Shown: positions 11,183-24,500 of the stretch, in pieces | How the letters are laid out: each line of letters opens with the position of its first letter | How positions within the stretch are numbered: position 1 is the first letter of the stretch | Source: Aaosphaeria pasadenensis | Lineage: Eukaryota; Ascomycota; Dothideomycetes; Pleosporales | Direction: 5' to 3' | Length of the DNA stretch: 64,000 bases | NCBI GenBank assembly: GCA_022813625.1 | Contig: JAKLMB010000002.1 | Span: 806,001 to 870,000 of the forward strand | The notes under the pieces: model-generated | What the model saw: only the letters and a program-made list of their open reading frames with translations | Database searches by the model: none | What the model was told of the DNA's origin: nothing | Program-made: the position numbers and the translations under genes

Positions 11183-14100
11183 CTAACCCCGGCGTTGATG
11201 ATGGGCAAAACGCGCCGTCGCCTGGGCTTGGTCAAAGCTGGCACCGTACGGCTGTGCCTGCGGTTGTTGTTGCTGCATCATGTGTTGCTGTTGTGGAAAG
11301 TACTGCCCTTGCATTGGCTGTGGACTGGGAGTCCCGAAACCCTGCTGCATGGCAGGAGACATGGAAGGCTGTTGAAAGTAGCCCTGTTGAGGCTGCTGAT
11401 ACATCTGCTGCATCTGGCTAGGGCTTGAATACGCAAAGGCTTGCTGGTATCCCTGGGGCGCTGCCATCATAGGAGGAGTGCCCATCACAGAGGGAGAGCC
11501 TCCGCCCATGACGGAAGGGGCGCCCATCATGGTTGGAGCCCCCATCATCGACGGAGCACCCATGACGGAAGGAGCATATTGGCTCTGCGCCATTGCCATT
11601 TGCTGATTCGTCTGCTGTTGGTTCATGTGCTGCATTTCCATCATTTGACGCTGCTGAGCTGCCATCATTCGTCGATCAATCTCGGTCTGCATGGCGACTG
11701 AATTACGGTTTGCCTTGGTCTTTGCCTTTTCTTTCTCACGCTTATCGATATATGCAGTCAGGCCCGCGGACGATGGCTTCGGAGGTTCTTTCACATTGTG
11801 CTTCAAGTCAATAAGGGGGGTTCCGGTCATTCGGGCAACTTGTTCCTGTTCACGTGCAGATAGGGAGGTCGGCCGTTGATCTAACAAATGGGTTGCGCCA
11901 CGTGAATTGGGACGGCTCAACGGGCGGCTTGGAGGACGGGCAGGCATCGCTTCCTGAAGCTGCGGCATATGGGACCAATCACCGGAGTGGTTCCGGGTGA
12001 GTAGCGTGGGCGTATGCGACCTGCTACGCCCATGTGAGTACACCGGAGAAGCCTGGGGACCTGGAGCGGCACGCTGTGCCACCCATTCATCGGGAGTCAA
12101 CTTGGGCCTCTCGGATGATACTTGAGAAGTCATGCCAGGCTGCCAGGCAACGCTCCGAGTATCTGAGTAATTGGGTGATGCAGAAGAGCTTCGCATATGA
12201 GCAGCGGCAATAGGGGTTGTTCGTCCAGTGAGATAAGACTGACGCTTTTGCTCCGCCGGGGTTAGACTGAGTTTCTCTTGTGAGCGGGAAAAGCCACTAT
12301 CGTGAAGGTCCTGAGTCATGGTTCCGCTGGTCCCGGGCCGTTTAGCATCAGGATTCAAAGAGTAAGTGGGACCAAAATCAATCTCAGGAATATCGGACGT
12401 GGGTTCTTCTTGTTTTGCCCCGGGATTATAGTGCACATCGCCCACCGTAACCTCCGTCTTCTTTTTATTCAGATCTGGATCACCAACAAACTTCAACATC
12501 CCACTACGCGGTCGCTCCTGACGCTCCGGTACCCTCTTGACAGGCGGTTTGCTTTCTTGACTATATACACTTGCGTAATCTGGAGTGGATGTCGACACCG
12601 TGTCATCATCGTAGACGCTGCTTGACATCGTTGCCGTCCTGAGCATGCTGGGGTCGGTGTAGTCCAGGGCCGCGAGGGCCGCTGGATCCATTAGGTCATT
12701 TCTGAAACTGCCGTGACTTGAGCTTTTTGTTGAACGATTATCAGGGTCCCCTCGCGAGGATAGTGAAGACCGACCTGGTACTGGTTTACGATGGATTTGG
12801 CTGCCGCTGCTGGTAGGACGCGGGCGGTGCGCAAGTTCTCCATCGGGTTGCGAAGGCACTTCCGCATACTCCGGTACAGCAGGTGCTGCAGGTTGATATA
12901 CCGCGGGCGATTGCACGAATTCTGGTTGCTCGACGAAGGGAGAGGCGGGGATGGTCGGTAGCCTGGAGCCCGAATGGCCGGAACGGGAGCTATTCGCACT
13001 GTGTGGTTGTTGATCAGCTAGTTGCGGTCGTCCGTTTACATTCAGATGCATTGGGCTTCCGTCTCTGTCATGTTCACCACTCCGCCTGCTGGCCAAACTA
13101 TCTTGGCTCTTCCAGGCTGCTGCAGCACCAGCAACTGCGATGCCTGCTGGTAGTGTTGCATGAGTGGCATCAGCCAATTGATGAAGAGTGGCCGAGTCAA
13201 TGTGGGCATTGGGCTTCATTGCATGTGCTTGGGCTGGTTGCACAGGTGGCCGTTGACTCGGTGCGTGAGCAAATGATGGGGGAGCGGCAACGGGATTGCT
13301 GGGAGGTGCACTTGGCGCTACCTGGACTTGCGGGAGATCGCGAATAGGGCTGGCTTCTCCGTCCGAGAAGATATCCTCACCACTGGTCGGGATGTAACCG
13401 TGCTGTGGCGGCGGAGGGGGAGTATCATAGTCATCGACACCATTGTCGTGAGCAAAGCGCGACGGAGCCTCCTTACTTCGAGACCTGTAGCCAGTAGCTT
13501 CTGATACAGATCGCTGGTGGCGGGAATTAGACAAGTTAGACGTAGGAGGTGCGGAATCAACGCGTCGTGGACCTTGTGCCTCGAAATCGAGCTGGCGCGA
13601 TGGGGATGACTGCCTGGTGGAAGGTTGGGAGCGAGCGGAGCCGTGTTCGTCGAACCGAACACCACCGTTTCGTCCGGACAGGCTTGCGCGACTGAGGGTG
13701 TTTCTCCGGCTACCAGCCCTGCTGGTACCGCGGGATGGGGTCGCCAGCATGCGTTTCGATGTCAACTCTTTTAGCTCTCTTCGCCATTGTCGCTCAGACC
13801 AGTTCTGGCTACCTTCGGCGTGAATGAGGCTGACAACATCCCACATCTCTAGATAACCATATCGCCTATCAGGAGGCATGGCGAACATGAGTCCTCGTGT
13901 GTCGAGAACATCGGAGATCAGTTTCTGAGGCCGGCCGTAGAGCGCAAAAGTATCGAACACAGGGAACAGAAAGCGAAGCATGATCTCGAAACCAGAGACT
14001 GCAGGGTGCGTTTCAGGCATGACAAAAACAAAGCCTTCGGTGACAGATTCCGGTTTAGAATGAATGGTGATCTTTCCCTCGATCTTGACAAGCGTAGACT

Positions 14101-15465
14101 GATCGATGAGTGGTTTGGATTGGGGATAGATGGCATAGCACGAGTAGGCCTCCCGGACAGTCGCAATTGGTCGTGTCTTCTTGGTGATCTTTTTGGTGTC
14201 GTAGAACTTGATGTCACCCTTGAGAACGATAGGTTTATGGCCATAAATGCTCTGCTTCTTTTGCGACTTCTGGAGTTTGGCGTACTCCTTTTCGTCTGGC
14301 GGGCTTACAACGCACCAGCACCGTCGCCAAGGAGTTCCAGCACCGAACCTGACGCGGGCCCAATCCTCGTGCAAACCACGCTGGCGGTCCAGAATAGAAC
14401 GAATGTTGTTCAATTGCTTGCCCTTGCCTGCAATCAAAGCCCCCGTATACGCCTCTTGCAATGTCGTATGCTCGTACATGGCGAGACGGATGCCGGCAGT
14501 CCACTGGGTAAGGGAATTGAAGGAGTTGAAGTGGAACAGATATTTGTTACTCGCCGCGGTCGAGATGCTGAGAATATTGTCGAGCTTTTTACCGTCGCTG
14601 AGGACCATGGAGGGCATCTAAAGAAGTTTAGCGGGATGGGACATTGGGGTACTATAATATCTTGTCTTACCATGTGGATTGCCGCATCGGTCAGGTTGAT
14701 GAAAGTGGGCAACACCTCCGCATCGCCGCCTACTTTGTCTAGCTCGCTAGCATCCCATAGAGAAAGAATTGTGCCTACAAGTTGGGCAAAACATTCTTGC
14801 CACACTCGATCGGCAGCGGGCCGGCCACCTAAACAAAGGTCAGTTGTGACGCGGGGTTTGGGTGACGCCGGGAAAGGCTAGACATACGCGAGTCTGTGTC
14901 GTGGAACTTCAAGAAATATCCCTCCTGATATAGCTTATTGGAATGGCTGTTGAGAAACGTGAATATGCGTTGGAGCTCGGGAAGCGTGTCCTGTGACACC
15001 TCCATTACGGGCGGTTGGTAGGTTTGTATCATTGACATGGGCCGTGACGAGGGTCTCGAGTCAGAACGATGCTGAGTATTCGCCGTTGTGCCGTCATATT
15101 GATCGAGAGCGGCGGAAGAGGCAGATGGGTTTGGGTATGCGGTTCCCGTGTTCTGCGGCGTATTGGAGGGGGACGGGGACGTTATGGGCGAAGCGGCCGC
15201 AGACGATTTCCTATGTGGTGAGCCGCCACCCCATTCTGACATAAAAGAAAGCACTGTAGAAGAGCGCACAGAGCGCAGCATTAGTGAAATATTCTAGACG
15301 GGTTGTAGATACTGAAAGATTTCGGGGGAGGTTGTGGTAAAGTTTGGGTCAGGATAGAGGGCTCGGGAGTTGATGCCGGGTGTACAACGTGAAGGGAATG
15401 CGAATGCAAAGGACGAACGAGGGAGGGAGGCTAGGGAGATATTTACCTCTTCTTGAGCGGACCAT
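11183..15465 (-). CDS. PH-domain protein related to Caf120/Skg3 (CCR4-NOT-associated family)
   Basis: 1325 residues from exons 15465-15447, 15253-14888, 14828-14671 and 14617-11183. The 19-base first exon gives MVRSRR and keeps phase into VLSFMSEWGGG; starting in exon 2 alone is an alternative. A helical region with LPELQRIFTFLNSHSNKLYQEGYFLKF precedes a divergent pleckstrin-homology domain at roughly residues 255-410 (WRRCWCVVSPP, GDIKFYDTKK, SCYAIYPQSKPL, FVFVMPETHPAVSGFEIMLRFL). This pairing is that of yeast Caf120 and Skg3, tied to the CCR4-NOT complex and bud-neck/cell-wall functions. The remaining 900 residues are disordered and Ser/Pro-rich, ending in Met/Gln-rich low complexity with tandem MMGAPS/T units (minus strand of 11460-11580). 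Family assignment is good, exact orthology less so. Confidence 0.85.
11455..11580 (-). repeat. Coding tandem repeat, Met-Gly-Ala-Pro units
   Basis: Within the Caf120-like gene a run of roughly 21-base units encodes successive APSVMG, APSMMG, APTMMG, APSVMG, SPSVMG and TPPMMA blocks, flanked by Gln-rich sequence. Copy number is likely to vary between strains. Function unknown. Confidence 0.8.
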
Positions 15466-18400
15466 GGCTGCAAGCAGGGGAATTGGCTCAAAGGTGTAAG
15501 CGGCAGCTGGGTGTGAGTTGCCAGAAAAAGAGAAGTTGTGTGAATGCGCGTGGTGTTGATAGATCAGCCGCCCACGCCACGGAAGTTCCGGGTGGACGCA
15601 AGGGTGCTATTGAAAGGTCGTCTGTATGCGAGACTGGAACTGGACAGGCGGCACAGGCACAGACAGGCACAGGCACGAGACAAGCCGAGAGGAAGCGAGC
15701 GACTAGGGCCAAGGAGACAAGGGAAGATGGCTGACGAGTGACTACAGCGGATCAGGTATGGTCAGTCGGTGCAAAAGAACCAAAATAAGGCAGGATGCAG
15801 TGGAGGTGAATAGCAGATGCGGATCGGGAGACGGAGACGGTGGAGTTTTGTAGGAAAGAATGGAATGTGGTGCGGTGCGTAGTGTAGCTGTGTATCGGAT
15901 GAGGGACAGAAAGGCGCAGGAATATGTATCTTAAGCTGCAGGTGAAGATGGATGCAGGCGCAAGTGCGGGCGTGGACGGGAAAGCAGTAGGTCGCCTTTA
16001 GTGTACGAGCGAAGAACGGCGGAGGATGGAGTAGGTAGGTAGGAAATGAATCTGAGCAGGCGTGAATGAAGTAATGGTAATAACCAAACTCACCCGTTCT
16101 CTAAGGTAGGTGGCTGGCCTGATGCAGGTGTGTGTATCCAAGTCAGACACAAATGTCGTTCAATAATGATTCCCTTCCCTTCTACGGTATTACTGTAAAT
16201 GTGAGTCTGTGTACAATAATAGGTGGGGTTTTAATGGAGGAGACTAACTTGACTCCGAAATATTGGTAGAATGGAACAGGAGCAAAAGGATTCGAGGAGT
16301 ATATGGCTATGCCGAGAACGTGGAGTGCACTTGGAGGAATGAAGCAGCTGCTTAGTGTACTCGTACAATCATGTAAACGCTAGGTTACAATATATAACAA
16401 AATAGATTTGCGACGCCGGAAGGGGATTCCTGAGACCCTGGCGCGTAGCTCGAAGCGGCGAGGAGTACGAGAAGGATTGGAGCGGAGGGGAGGCCTATAC
16501 GAGCAGATGCTCCGAGGATAAAAGAATAAAGATATAGGCAAGAAAGCGACAGCAAGAGGGCGAGAGTACGAGTACGGTTACAGTGGTATATACCTAGGTA
16601 GACCAGTGTGGGCCAAGCTGTTGCTGGAATAGAAACAAGGCCGGGGGAGTTTCTAACCTTAAACCCTTGAGGGCGGACAGGGGAGGCCTTTTCAATAATT
16701 ACAGTATTAGGACGATGACGAAAAGCGTAAAGGGTCCAAGGGTGGACACGGTCGTCCGCTTGCTTGGATGATGATGATGAATCTGGTCAACGGTTGATGG
16801 TCGATGAGATGAGATCAGATGCCAATGCAGTCAATGTTGGGCACGACTGTGTCTGGACTGCACAGAAGAAGTATCACTCCAAAGCAGCCGGATTATTCCA
16901 AGTACACAGTCGACGAAAAAAAACAATGCCAAATCGCAGATATATAGGCACCACATAGTCTCCGCGTTATGTTCTCCTACTCGTACATATTCGTCGGTAC
17001 AATTGTCATGATCCGCGGACTGATGTTCTTCCTCTTGTTGGCCTAGCAAGGTTCCAAGGCACATGGCATGGCGTGCACGGAGTGGGCAGCCGATGTCGTC
17101 GTCAGAGGCGTCAGAGCATTGGTAGAAAGGTGAGGACGGGAACATGGCAGATCTTGAGAGCCATTGCATGCCCGAGAAAAGCAAATGCTATCCGGAAACA
17201 AGAAGGAACAATTATATCCTCAAAGACATGACCATGGGAGAGCCCGAATGGCGCAAACAACATATCATTTCATCTCTTCCGATTGATTCTTGATCGGAAA
17301 CTTCGCTCAACAAGACGGCAAGCTGTTGTTGATGTAGCTATTGTGTAAACAATAATCGGACTAGACCGACTGATTCGCGCCGAGCTATTATTGGCGTCGT
17401 ACTTGCAGGAGGCACGCGCGGCAATCTTCGACCATTAACAATGAAAAGGTTGGGGCATCAGGCTTGTCTCGTCTTAGACATAGACAGATGGTCACAGCGA
17501 ATCGTCGTATTCCGAGCGAGGCGTCAGGACGGTGCCAGGCCAAAGCTTACGACTCCATTCTGTCACGATGGTCGCATTGGGTGCTTGGTAGCTGTAGAGC
17601 ATTCGGACTACGTGCGGTAGCCTCCCAATCGGGCGCTATTCGTGTTCAGTGAACTCGCACTCTCCTCCTCTGTCTTCTTCTGCTTCCGCTTTTCCTCTTG
17701 CTCCAGCTTCTGCATCTCTCTGCTGTGCCATGCATACTGAGCGCGTTTGCCTCCCCCTTTTGAAACAAACCACAGCAGTCTGGCGAATCGTGATCGAGTC
17801 CTCAACAAACAACGCTACTACTCGTAGCAGTAATCAATAATCAATATGTAATGTCATTCGTATGTATATGTGTATGCTGAAACGTGTTGGTATATGAGAT
17901 TGGGGCAGTGCATCTCGGCCGGCTCAGCCAAGCTTTGGTCAATATTGCGCTGTAACCATTCGGTGCAGGATGACGAGGCGGGAGATGGGTGAAAAGGCGC
18001 ACGCATGCACTGTGTAATATTTGAGAGAGGAATGTTTCCTCATTGTGATTGCTTCCTGCGAGAACGTCCGTGAGATGGAGATATGGAGAAAGGGAGGATA
18101 TGGAGTAACAATAACGTGGCATCTCGATCATGCGAGAGTGGGGCCAATCAATGCAGTGACTAAGTGGTTAGGTAATTCTACAGTGATATCAAACATCACC
18201 AAGGTTTGAAGATAGTCGATCATGGAGAATTGTACTTCGTACAAGACTACGGGCTACCACTACTGTTGCTTTATATGCGTATTCTAAGATTCTAGTCGGG
18301 GACACATTTTACCCGTTTCAGCCTTGGTCTCACGCTGTGGGACACCTCAGCTCGAATTGTCCAGGAATTGTTTCACGAATCACGATAAGGCAGGTTAATC

Positions 18401-19032
18401 GAATGTCAACGGTCTCTGGTTGATTAATCGGCTGTCTGCCGGGCCTGCCTTACGGCTCCATCGTTCGTGTTGGTATTGGCTCGGGATGAACAGCCGGGTT
18501 GGCTTAATCATTGTGGTACTGTAGTTATGCAGAAGTTCATATATCGTATCGGTATGCTATGTTCACAATATTAGCATTTGTTCGCTCCAAGATCATGTAG
18601 AGAAGTGTCTTCTTTGTACACTAGGTATATACAGTACAGTGACGATATATCAATTGAATCGCTATGGGTAAGGTATGTCGTCATTGGGGATTCACGTGAT
18701 TTCGAGTGTACTATCCGCACGGACCCTCTCTTTCGTCGCGTTTTCTCGCGTGCTGTGGACCATGACGCGCCCACAGCCCTACAACTTTTACAACCTACAG
18801 TCAGTACTCCATCCACTTACTGTTGTCATCATTTGCTACACACCATCCATCTGCCCCGTACTGCGTACTGGTTGGTGGACGGGGTACCTTCTGGAACGGA
18901 TTTTGTTTTTGGCCCAGAATTTTACTTTATTCATCTCTTTTGACGCTGTGTTTGCTACTTTGGTCGTGGCCGGCGCTGATGATCCATCTCACCTACGATT
19001 TTACGACAAAGTACTGCACGAGCGCCTGCGAT
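15466..19032. other. Long (3.6 kb) divergent intergenic region
   Basis: Separates the Caf120-like gene (minus) from the BAH-PHD gene (plus). No ORF here has protein character on either strand. The part from 15.5 to 16.7 kb is purine-rich on the plus strand, which is pyrimidine-rich on the minus strand, as expected of a long 5' leader of the Caf120-like gene. There is a GAT trinucleotide run at about 16766-16780. A long leader with unseen non-coding exons or a non-coding transcript is possible. Confidence 0.45.
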
Positions 19033-20413
19033 ATGCCACCAAAGCGCAAGTCTTCTCTTGGAACCGAGCCCTCTGTTGGCACTGAAAGCCCGGCTCATAC
19101 TCCGGCCAAACGTCCGAAAGCGAATATCAACTGGTCCAAATTGGAAGAGCTCCGCTTCAAGATTGAGCAATTGAAGCAGAGCGATGCTATCAAGTCAAAC
19201 ACTTTGAGAAGCAAGAAATCTCAGTCGAGCAAGAAATCGGATTACGAGTACGATGATGCGCTGGTACCCGCAGAAAGGTACCAGCCGCCTCCATTTCATG
19301 ACACAAGTGTTGGGGAGATGTATTATCGTGTAACGCCGTCCAAATACTGGCTCGACGCTCGCCGCTACAGGCAGTTCAAAGGTATATCAAAATATCGTCA
19401 TGTGTAATACCAATGCTTACCACGAAGCTGCAGTGGGCGAGGATAGGATCTCCATAGGCGACTACGTCTTAGTCCGCAACACTCCGAGAAATGCGCAATT
19501 CCCCGGTCCCGAAGACGACCCTAAATGGATCGCAAAGGTTCTTGAGATCCGCGCTGGGGGAGAACGACATGTGTATATCAGGATCTTGTGGATGTATTCG
19601 CCTGATGAAATTCACGGCGGTCGAAGGCCCTATCATGCACGTTATGAGGTGCTCGCAAGCAATCACATGGATGTAATACACGGGAACACTGTTGAGGGAC
19701 GGATCTCGGTCGTGCACTGGAATGAGACCGCGGAGCGTAATGATGTGCTGGGATACGACCAGCTCTTCTATCGACAGACGTATGACTGCACCGCTCCGGC
19801 ACCCAAACGGCTTTCGGTATGATATAGCTTTCGACTGTCGTCATCTTTGACATCACTGACCCACCCATAGCAACTCCCACGCCATTGCATCGACAAGCGT
19901 GAGTGCAATCCAGAAGAAATGCTCATCCAGTGCGACAGTTGTCTGGGCTGGCTACATGCTTCATGCCTCGAACAGGCAGCTGTTAAAGAGGCATACAGTT
20001 CCAACGGTCTCGAACCGCCGGTGGTTGAGAACAAGGATGCTGCAACTAAGCGACGTGGACGTCCAAAGCGTAATGGTGTCAAACGCGCGAGCTCCACCGC
20101 TTCTTCCCAAGTTCCCGTCGAACAACTATTCTCTACAGAGCTCACAACCTCGCAGGAGAATAGTCTCACATTGACCGTAACGGACCACCGCGAGGGCCAC
20201 GCGGGCGAAACCTGGCGAACTTCGCCCATCATCTGCTTGCTCTGTGCAGCGAATGTGGAGAGACCCAGCAGTGAGCTTCCAGGTGGTGACACCATTCAGG
20301 TAGCTTCGGTTGAACAATCTGACGAAGAAGTCAGCCAAGAAGCTTCCGCAACTACCAACGATGAACAGGGAACCAAGAGCCCCAGCGTTGGTAGTGAAAC
20401 GAGTGCTGATTGA
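19033..20413 (+). CDS. BAH-PHD chromatin reader, EPR-1/BP1-like
   Basis: 424 residues from exons 19033-19381, 19434-19816 and 19871-20413. Start MPPKRKSS is at 19033. Residues 1-116 are basic and end in YYRVTPSKYWLDARRYRQFK; residues 117-244 form a BAH domain (DRISIGDYVLVRN, WIAKVLEIRAGGERHVYIRILWMYSPDE, YEVLASNHMDVIHGNTVEGRISVVHW). A PHD-like zinc finger follows with C250, C256, C265, C268, H273, C276, then a ~90-residue insertion before C366 and C369. The insertion holds an AT-hook-like RRGRPKR (305-311). In Neurospora (EPR-1) and Fusarium (BP1), BAH-PHD proteins bind H3K27me3 and repress genes in facultative heterochromatin; I infer that role here. The usual second zinc ligand is Asp252, with Cys256 as possible substitute. 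Confidence 0.85.
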
Positions 20414-21525
20414 GTCGCTAACGACAGGCTCAGGATCCTCCCAGAATCGCAATCCTACCTTCCTTGAGACTTGAACCTTCCTTGTCGATACGGCAGTCCG
20501 CCCAACTGGAATCTTGACCTCGCAATTGGCGTTCTGGTCATACCTTCTTGGGCTTCTGGGGGACCTCACGTTGCCTTTCTTGACTTATTTTGGAGTTCCC
20601 TCCTGACGATGAAAACGAATATCCACTGTTCCCCACCTTGTACCTTTCTCAAATAGCATTTAGATACCCAGTTGAGACACTTTTTCTTCTACTCCACTCC
20701 ACTACTCATTGTGACGAACAGGAATACAGCAGAACGTGCCCTCTGATCCGCTCAAGAAAACAGGTACACTCCTCTTCTTTTTCTTGAGGGGCAGATGTGC
20801 CTTACACACTCACTCACTCACCTCATCTAACCACATTCCCTAGTCGTCTCACGCACAGCGAACCATCCCCAGACATATTAGACATGGCGACACATCTCAA
20901 CATCTCAAACAAACCTCAACAATCACACATCACGAACCACCACAGCCATCTATCCAGACAATAAAGATATTAGTTTTCTTTTTCCTACGATTCCATATCC
21001 ATTCTTTACTCCTAATATTTTCCGCCTCCCCCGCTATCCGTCAGGCGCCGACTGACTCCGAACCCCGTCGTCGTCGTTCATATGGTCCGCGCGCCTTAGC
21101 ACTCATGAAAAAAGGGCTTCTCCAATTGATTCCGTCCACCAAAAGCAGTAGGGTATTGATTTGTGGGGTGTGGGGATAATAATAATGTTTGTGTGATAAA
21201 AAGCGTGAATAGGTGGGAAGGTCTTTTAGGTGAGAAGAGTGAAAGGGTGGGAATATAAATCGAAAGGTGGTAGAAACGGGAAATTGGAAATGGAGAAAAA
21301 AAGAAAAGAAGAACGCCATTCGCTGATGCAAATATGTTTGTTTCCCCCCAGGTTGTTCTGTCGTGCGTTTGGGATTTCATCGATTGATTAAGCTCACCAA
21401 GTGGAGTTGTTGTGTGAGTGAGGGATTCTGATATTCGTTCCAGGAAACGCCAAATAGAAAGGAAGTAAAAAGGGAGCATAATAGATAGCACGTCGTCTGA
21501 CAGAGTTCCAATCATTCAGTCTGCA
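20414..21525. other. Intergenic between convergent genes
   Basis: Lies between the BAH-PHD gene (plus) and TAF2 (minus). CT-rich to AT-rich sequence with many short CACTCACTCACTC-type runs (about 20806-20821). No gene seen. Confidence 0.5.
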
Positions 21526-24500
21526 TTACCCCAGAGTCGATGACGATGCCTGCGTGGAACTTGACGCCTGACTTAATTTGATCTTCTCCTTTTGCCTGAT
21601 GGCTCTGCAGTTCTCTCTGCCGATCTTCAATTTGACAATCATCTTCGGCCTCTTCTTCTTCTTCTCCTTGAGCGCGGACGATTTATCCGCGCTCTTGAAT
21701 CCGATCTTGAGACTGGGTTTACGGACCGGGGTGCCATTGACGATACCGTCCATGGGCTCACTAGCGGCGAAGCCTATGTCGGTGCTGGCTTGACGCTTCA
21801 GGCTTGGCTGGCCATCGGCCTGATCCAAGGCTTTGCGCTTGATACCCGACGACAGTCGTTGATCCTGGGCAATCTTAGAGAGAAGGGCCGATCGGAGACG
21901 CAACTTCACGATAAGGGAAGGTGTCGACGATGTAGGCTTTCGAGGGGGTGGAGCTGCAATCGAGGGAGTGAGAGAAGTGGACGATGGCGAAGAAGAGGCG
22001 GACAGAGCGGCTGACATAGCGGCTGCGGTTGAAGGCGAAGGCTGGGCTTTCTTGAATTTGATCTTCGGGCCAGGCGGTTGAGAAGGTGGTGGCGTTGCTT
22101 TGGCTTGCACAGGTGCCGACACTGAGATTGGAGGTGGGGCTGGTTTCGGTTTTGGAAGGCTGGCCGGTGGTTGAGGTTTAGGTTTCGAGGACGGCGCAGG
22201 TGCTGGTGAGGGCGCGGGCGATGGCTTGGGCGAAGGCGCAGATAGCCCTACAGATGCAGGTGGAGCTGGTGATTTTGATGGTTTTGGAATCTTTGGCGGT
22301 TTGATGGGTATTTTCAAGATTGGGACAGACGGTTTAGACTCAGGCTCCGACTTTATGGGTGGGTTTGGAGCACGTGGAACAGGAGGAGCAACGACCAAGG
22401 GTTTAAGAGCGGTAGTTGTTGGAGGAGCTGCTGCTGCAACGGCTGGTGACGGCTGCTCCGATACAGTTGGAGTCTTCGGTTTGAATCCACTGAACTGTAG
22501 TTTGAGTTTTGGTGGTGGTGGTGCAGTAGCCGACGGCGGTGGTGGGATAGGCAGTGGTGGCGCAGGAGGCGGCAGTACCTGCTTTTGAGGCATGAGGGAC
22601 TCCAGTGTCACCTTTGGCTGCGTCCTGTATTTATCGGAATGGTAGAATCGCATATTGGCGTTACCCAGGTGTTGCACTCGCCAGTACTTGGGATACTTGA
22701 TTGTGACAGGCAGTTTGCTGTGTGGTGAATAGAAGACACTGCATACTTCCAAAAGCTCAGCAGCATCGTATACTGATGTTGTCGTGCTGAACAGCGCTTT
22801 CTCCAACGAGTGGCGCAGCGTCTCATTCCCAGCGTACTCTGTCTTAAGAGCGCGGAGGGCACCCTCGAGCTTTCTCCTTGCCAACTCTGCTTCACGGTCC
22901 GAGGGACCTTCGACATGTTGTTCGATCTTTAGGTCAAACATCGGCTGGCTCTCTAGTTGCTTTGGCTTGAATACATCGCCTACAGCAACCTGCCCAAAAG
23001 CATAATTGAGTATACCAAGAAGGCCTCGGCGAAAAGCTGGCGATGGATCGGAGGATATATCATTGAGGATGTACTTGAGAATGCTGTCAGAGCGTATCAC
23101 TCCAAGCTCAATCAAGCACTTCCATGCTCTAAGCCGCACATTATCTGCATTGCCAATTCGTGTGTACTGCAAGAAATCCGAAGGCTTGAGGGGGACGACA
23201 CCGTTACGCATTAATAAAAGGTCACACTCGAGTGCAGTCGTGGTGTAGATATTGTGGTATGTCGGAATCCATTCATCGAGTCGTTTGTGACGATGAAGCT
23301 CTTCAATAGCTTTTCTCCTGAATTCAAACTCTTCGTTCTCTTGCTCGAGACTTAAAGTGGGATCCTGATCCGTAGCTCCCTTCTTGGTGGTGGCAAGTGC
23401 TTGTGCCAAACACTGCATAAGGGTTGCAAGGTAATGATCATCACTGAAATCATTCCCGCGATTGTCGTTGTAGCGCATCATGTCAAGTAAGAACCGCTTC
23501 ACCTCCAATGGTGCGGTTCCATCAACAGTCCTAATTCTGGCAATGGCCTTCGGAATTGCGCATTGGATAATGTAGGTGCTGCGATCAGAAAAGTCGTTTG
23601 AGCGGGTCATCAAAGTGTCATCGATGCAGAAAAGCTCTCGGAACGCTTTCTTCAGGTGGAAAAGACCTATCCAGCGAAGGCTTTCCTTTGCACTGTTTGC
23701 CATGACCTCTGCGGCTAGGGTCCGGACTCCATGGAAATATCTGTCGTCCATCAAGGTCTTCACCAAGATGCTGGAAATAAGCGGATGTCCCTCCTTCAGT
23801 GCGAGCCACTGGATGGACTCCATCTGCGCAGCAACGTCCTTATCTTGCTGCAGTTGAGCAACATACATGTAGGCTGGCATGTCGTTGATGTTGGCCTTAC
23901 AAATCCACTCGAAGTCGGCGTCGACCCTTAACCAGTCATAGGACTCTTGTTCCATTCGGGATTCATCTTCTGCGGACCAAGTATCAAGCCTCCACTCACT
24001 TATTTCCTCTGGCTTTTGGAGGAGATTTCCCAATTGGTATATCGGTGTGTCGTCCTGTGTCTCCCCTTCAAGGGCCTGGCCCTTCTCAGCTGCTTCTTGC
24101 TCCTTTCGAAGTCTATTCCGCTTGTTCCTCCTGTATTTTGTGTTGTAGGGTATTTCAACCTTGACAATGGAGCTATTAATATCCACGATGTGTTCATATG
24201 GAGTTCCATCAGACTCGTGAACCCGTATAGTCATAGTACCCACGAAAGCGGGCCAATCTGCGCTAGGCCGAAAGCCATTGGCCTTTTCTTTGGCCTCTCT
24301 GAACAACTCTTGGGGCGTGACCGTGCGGTCGTCCGGGTTCAATGACGAATCGCCTTGTGTCTGCTTGATGGTCAACTGAATGACTTGCTTCTTTTTGTTG
24401 AAAGAGGGGTGACATTCGAAAGTAGGACACCCAGAGCCGTGGATCCACTGGTTAAAGAACGTGTCAAGCTTCTGATGCCCAACCTTTTCGCAAATTTCCA

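Noticed and set aside
16831..17184. 117-residue minus-strand frame in the long gap
   Set aside because: No domain, no splice partners and low-complexity content; it looks like chance.
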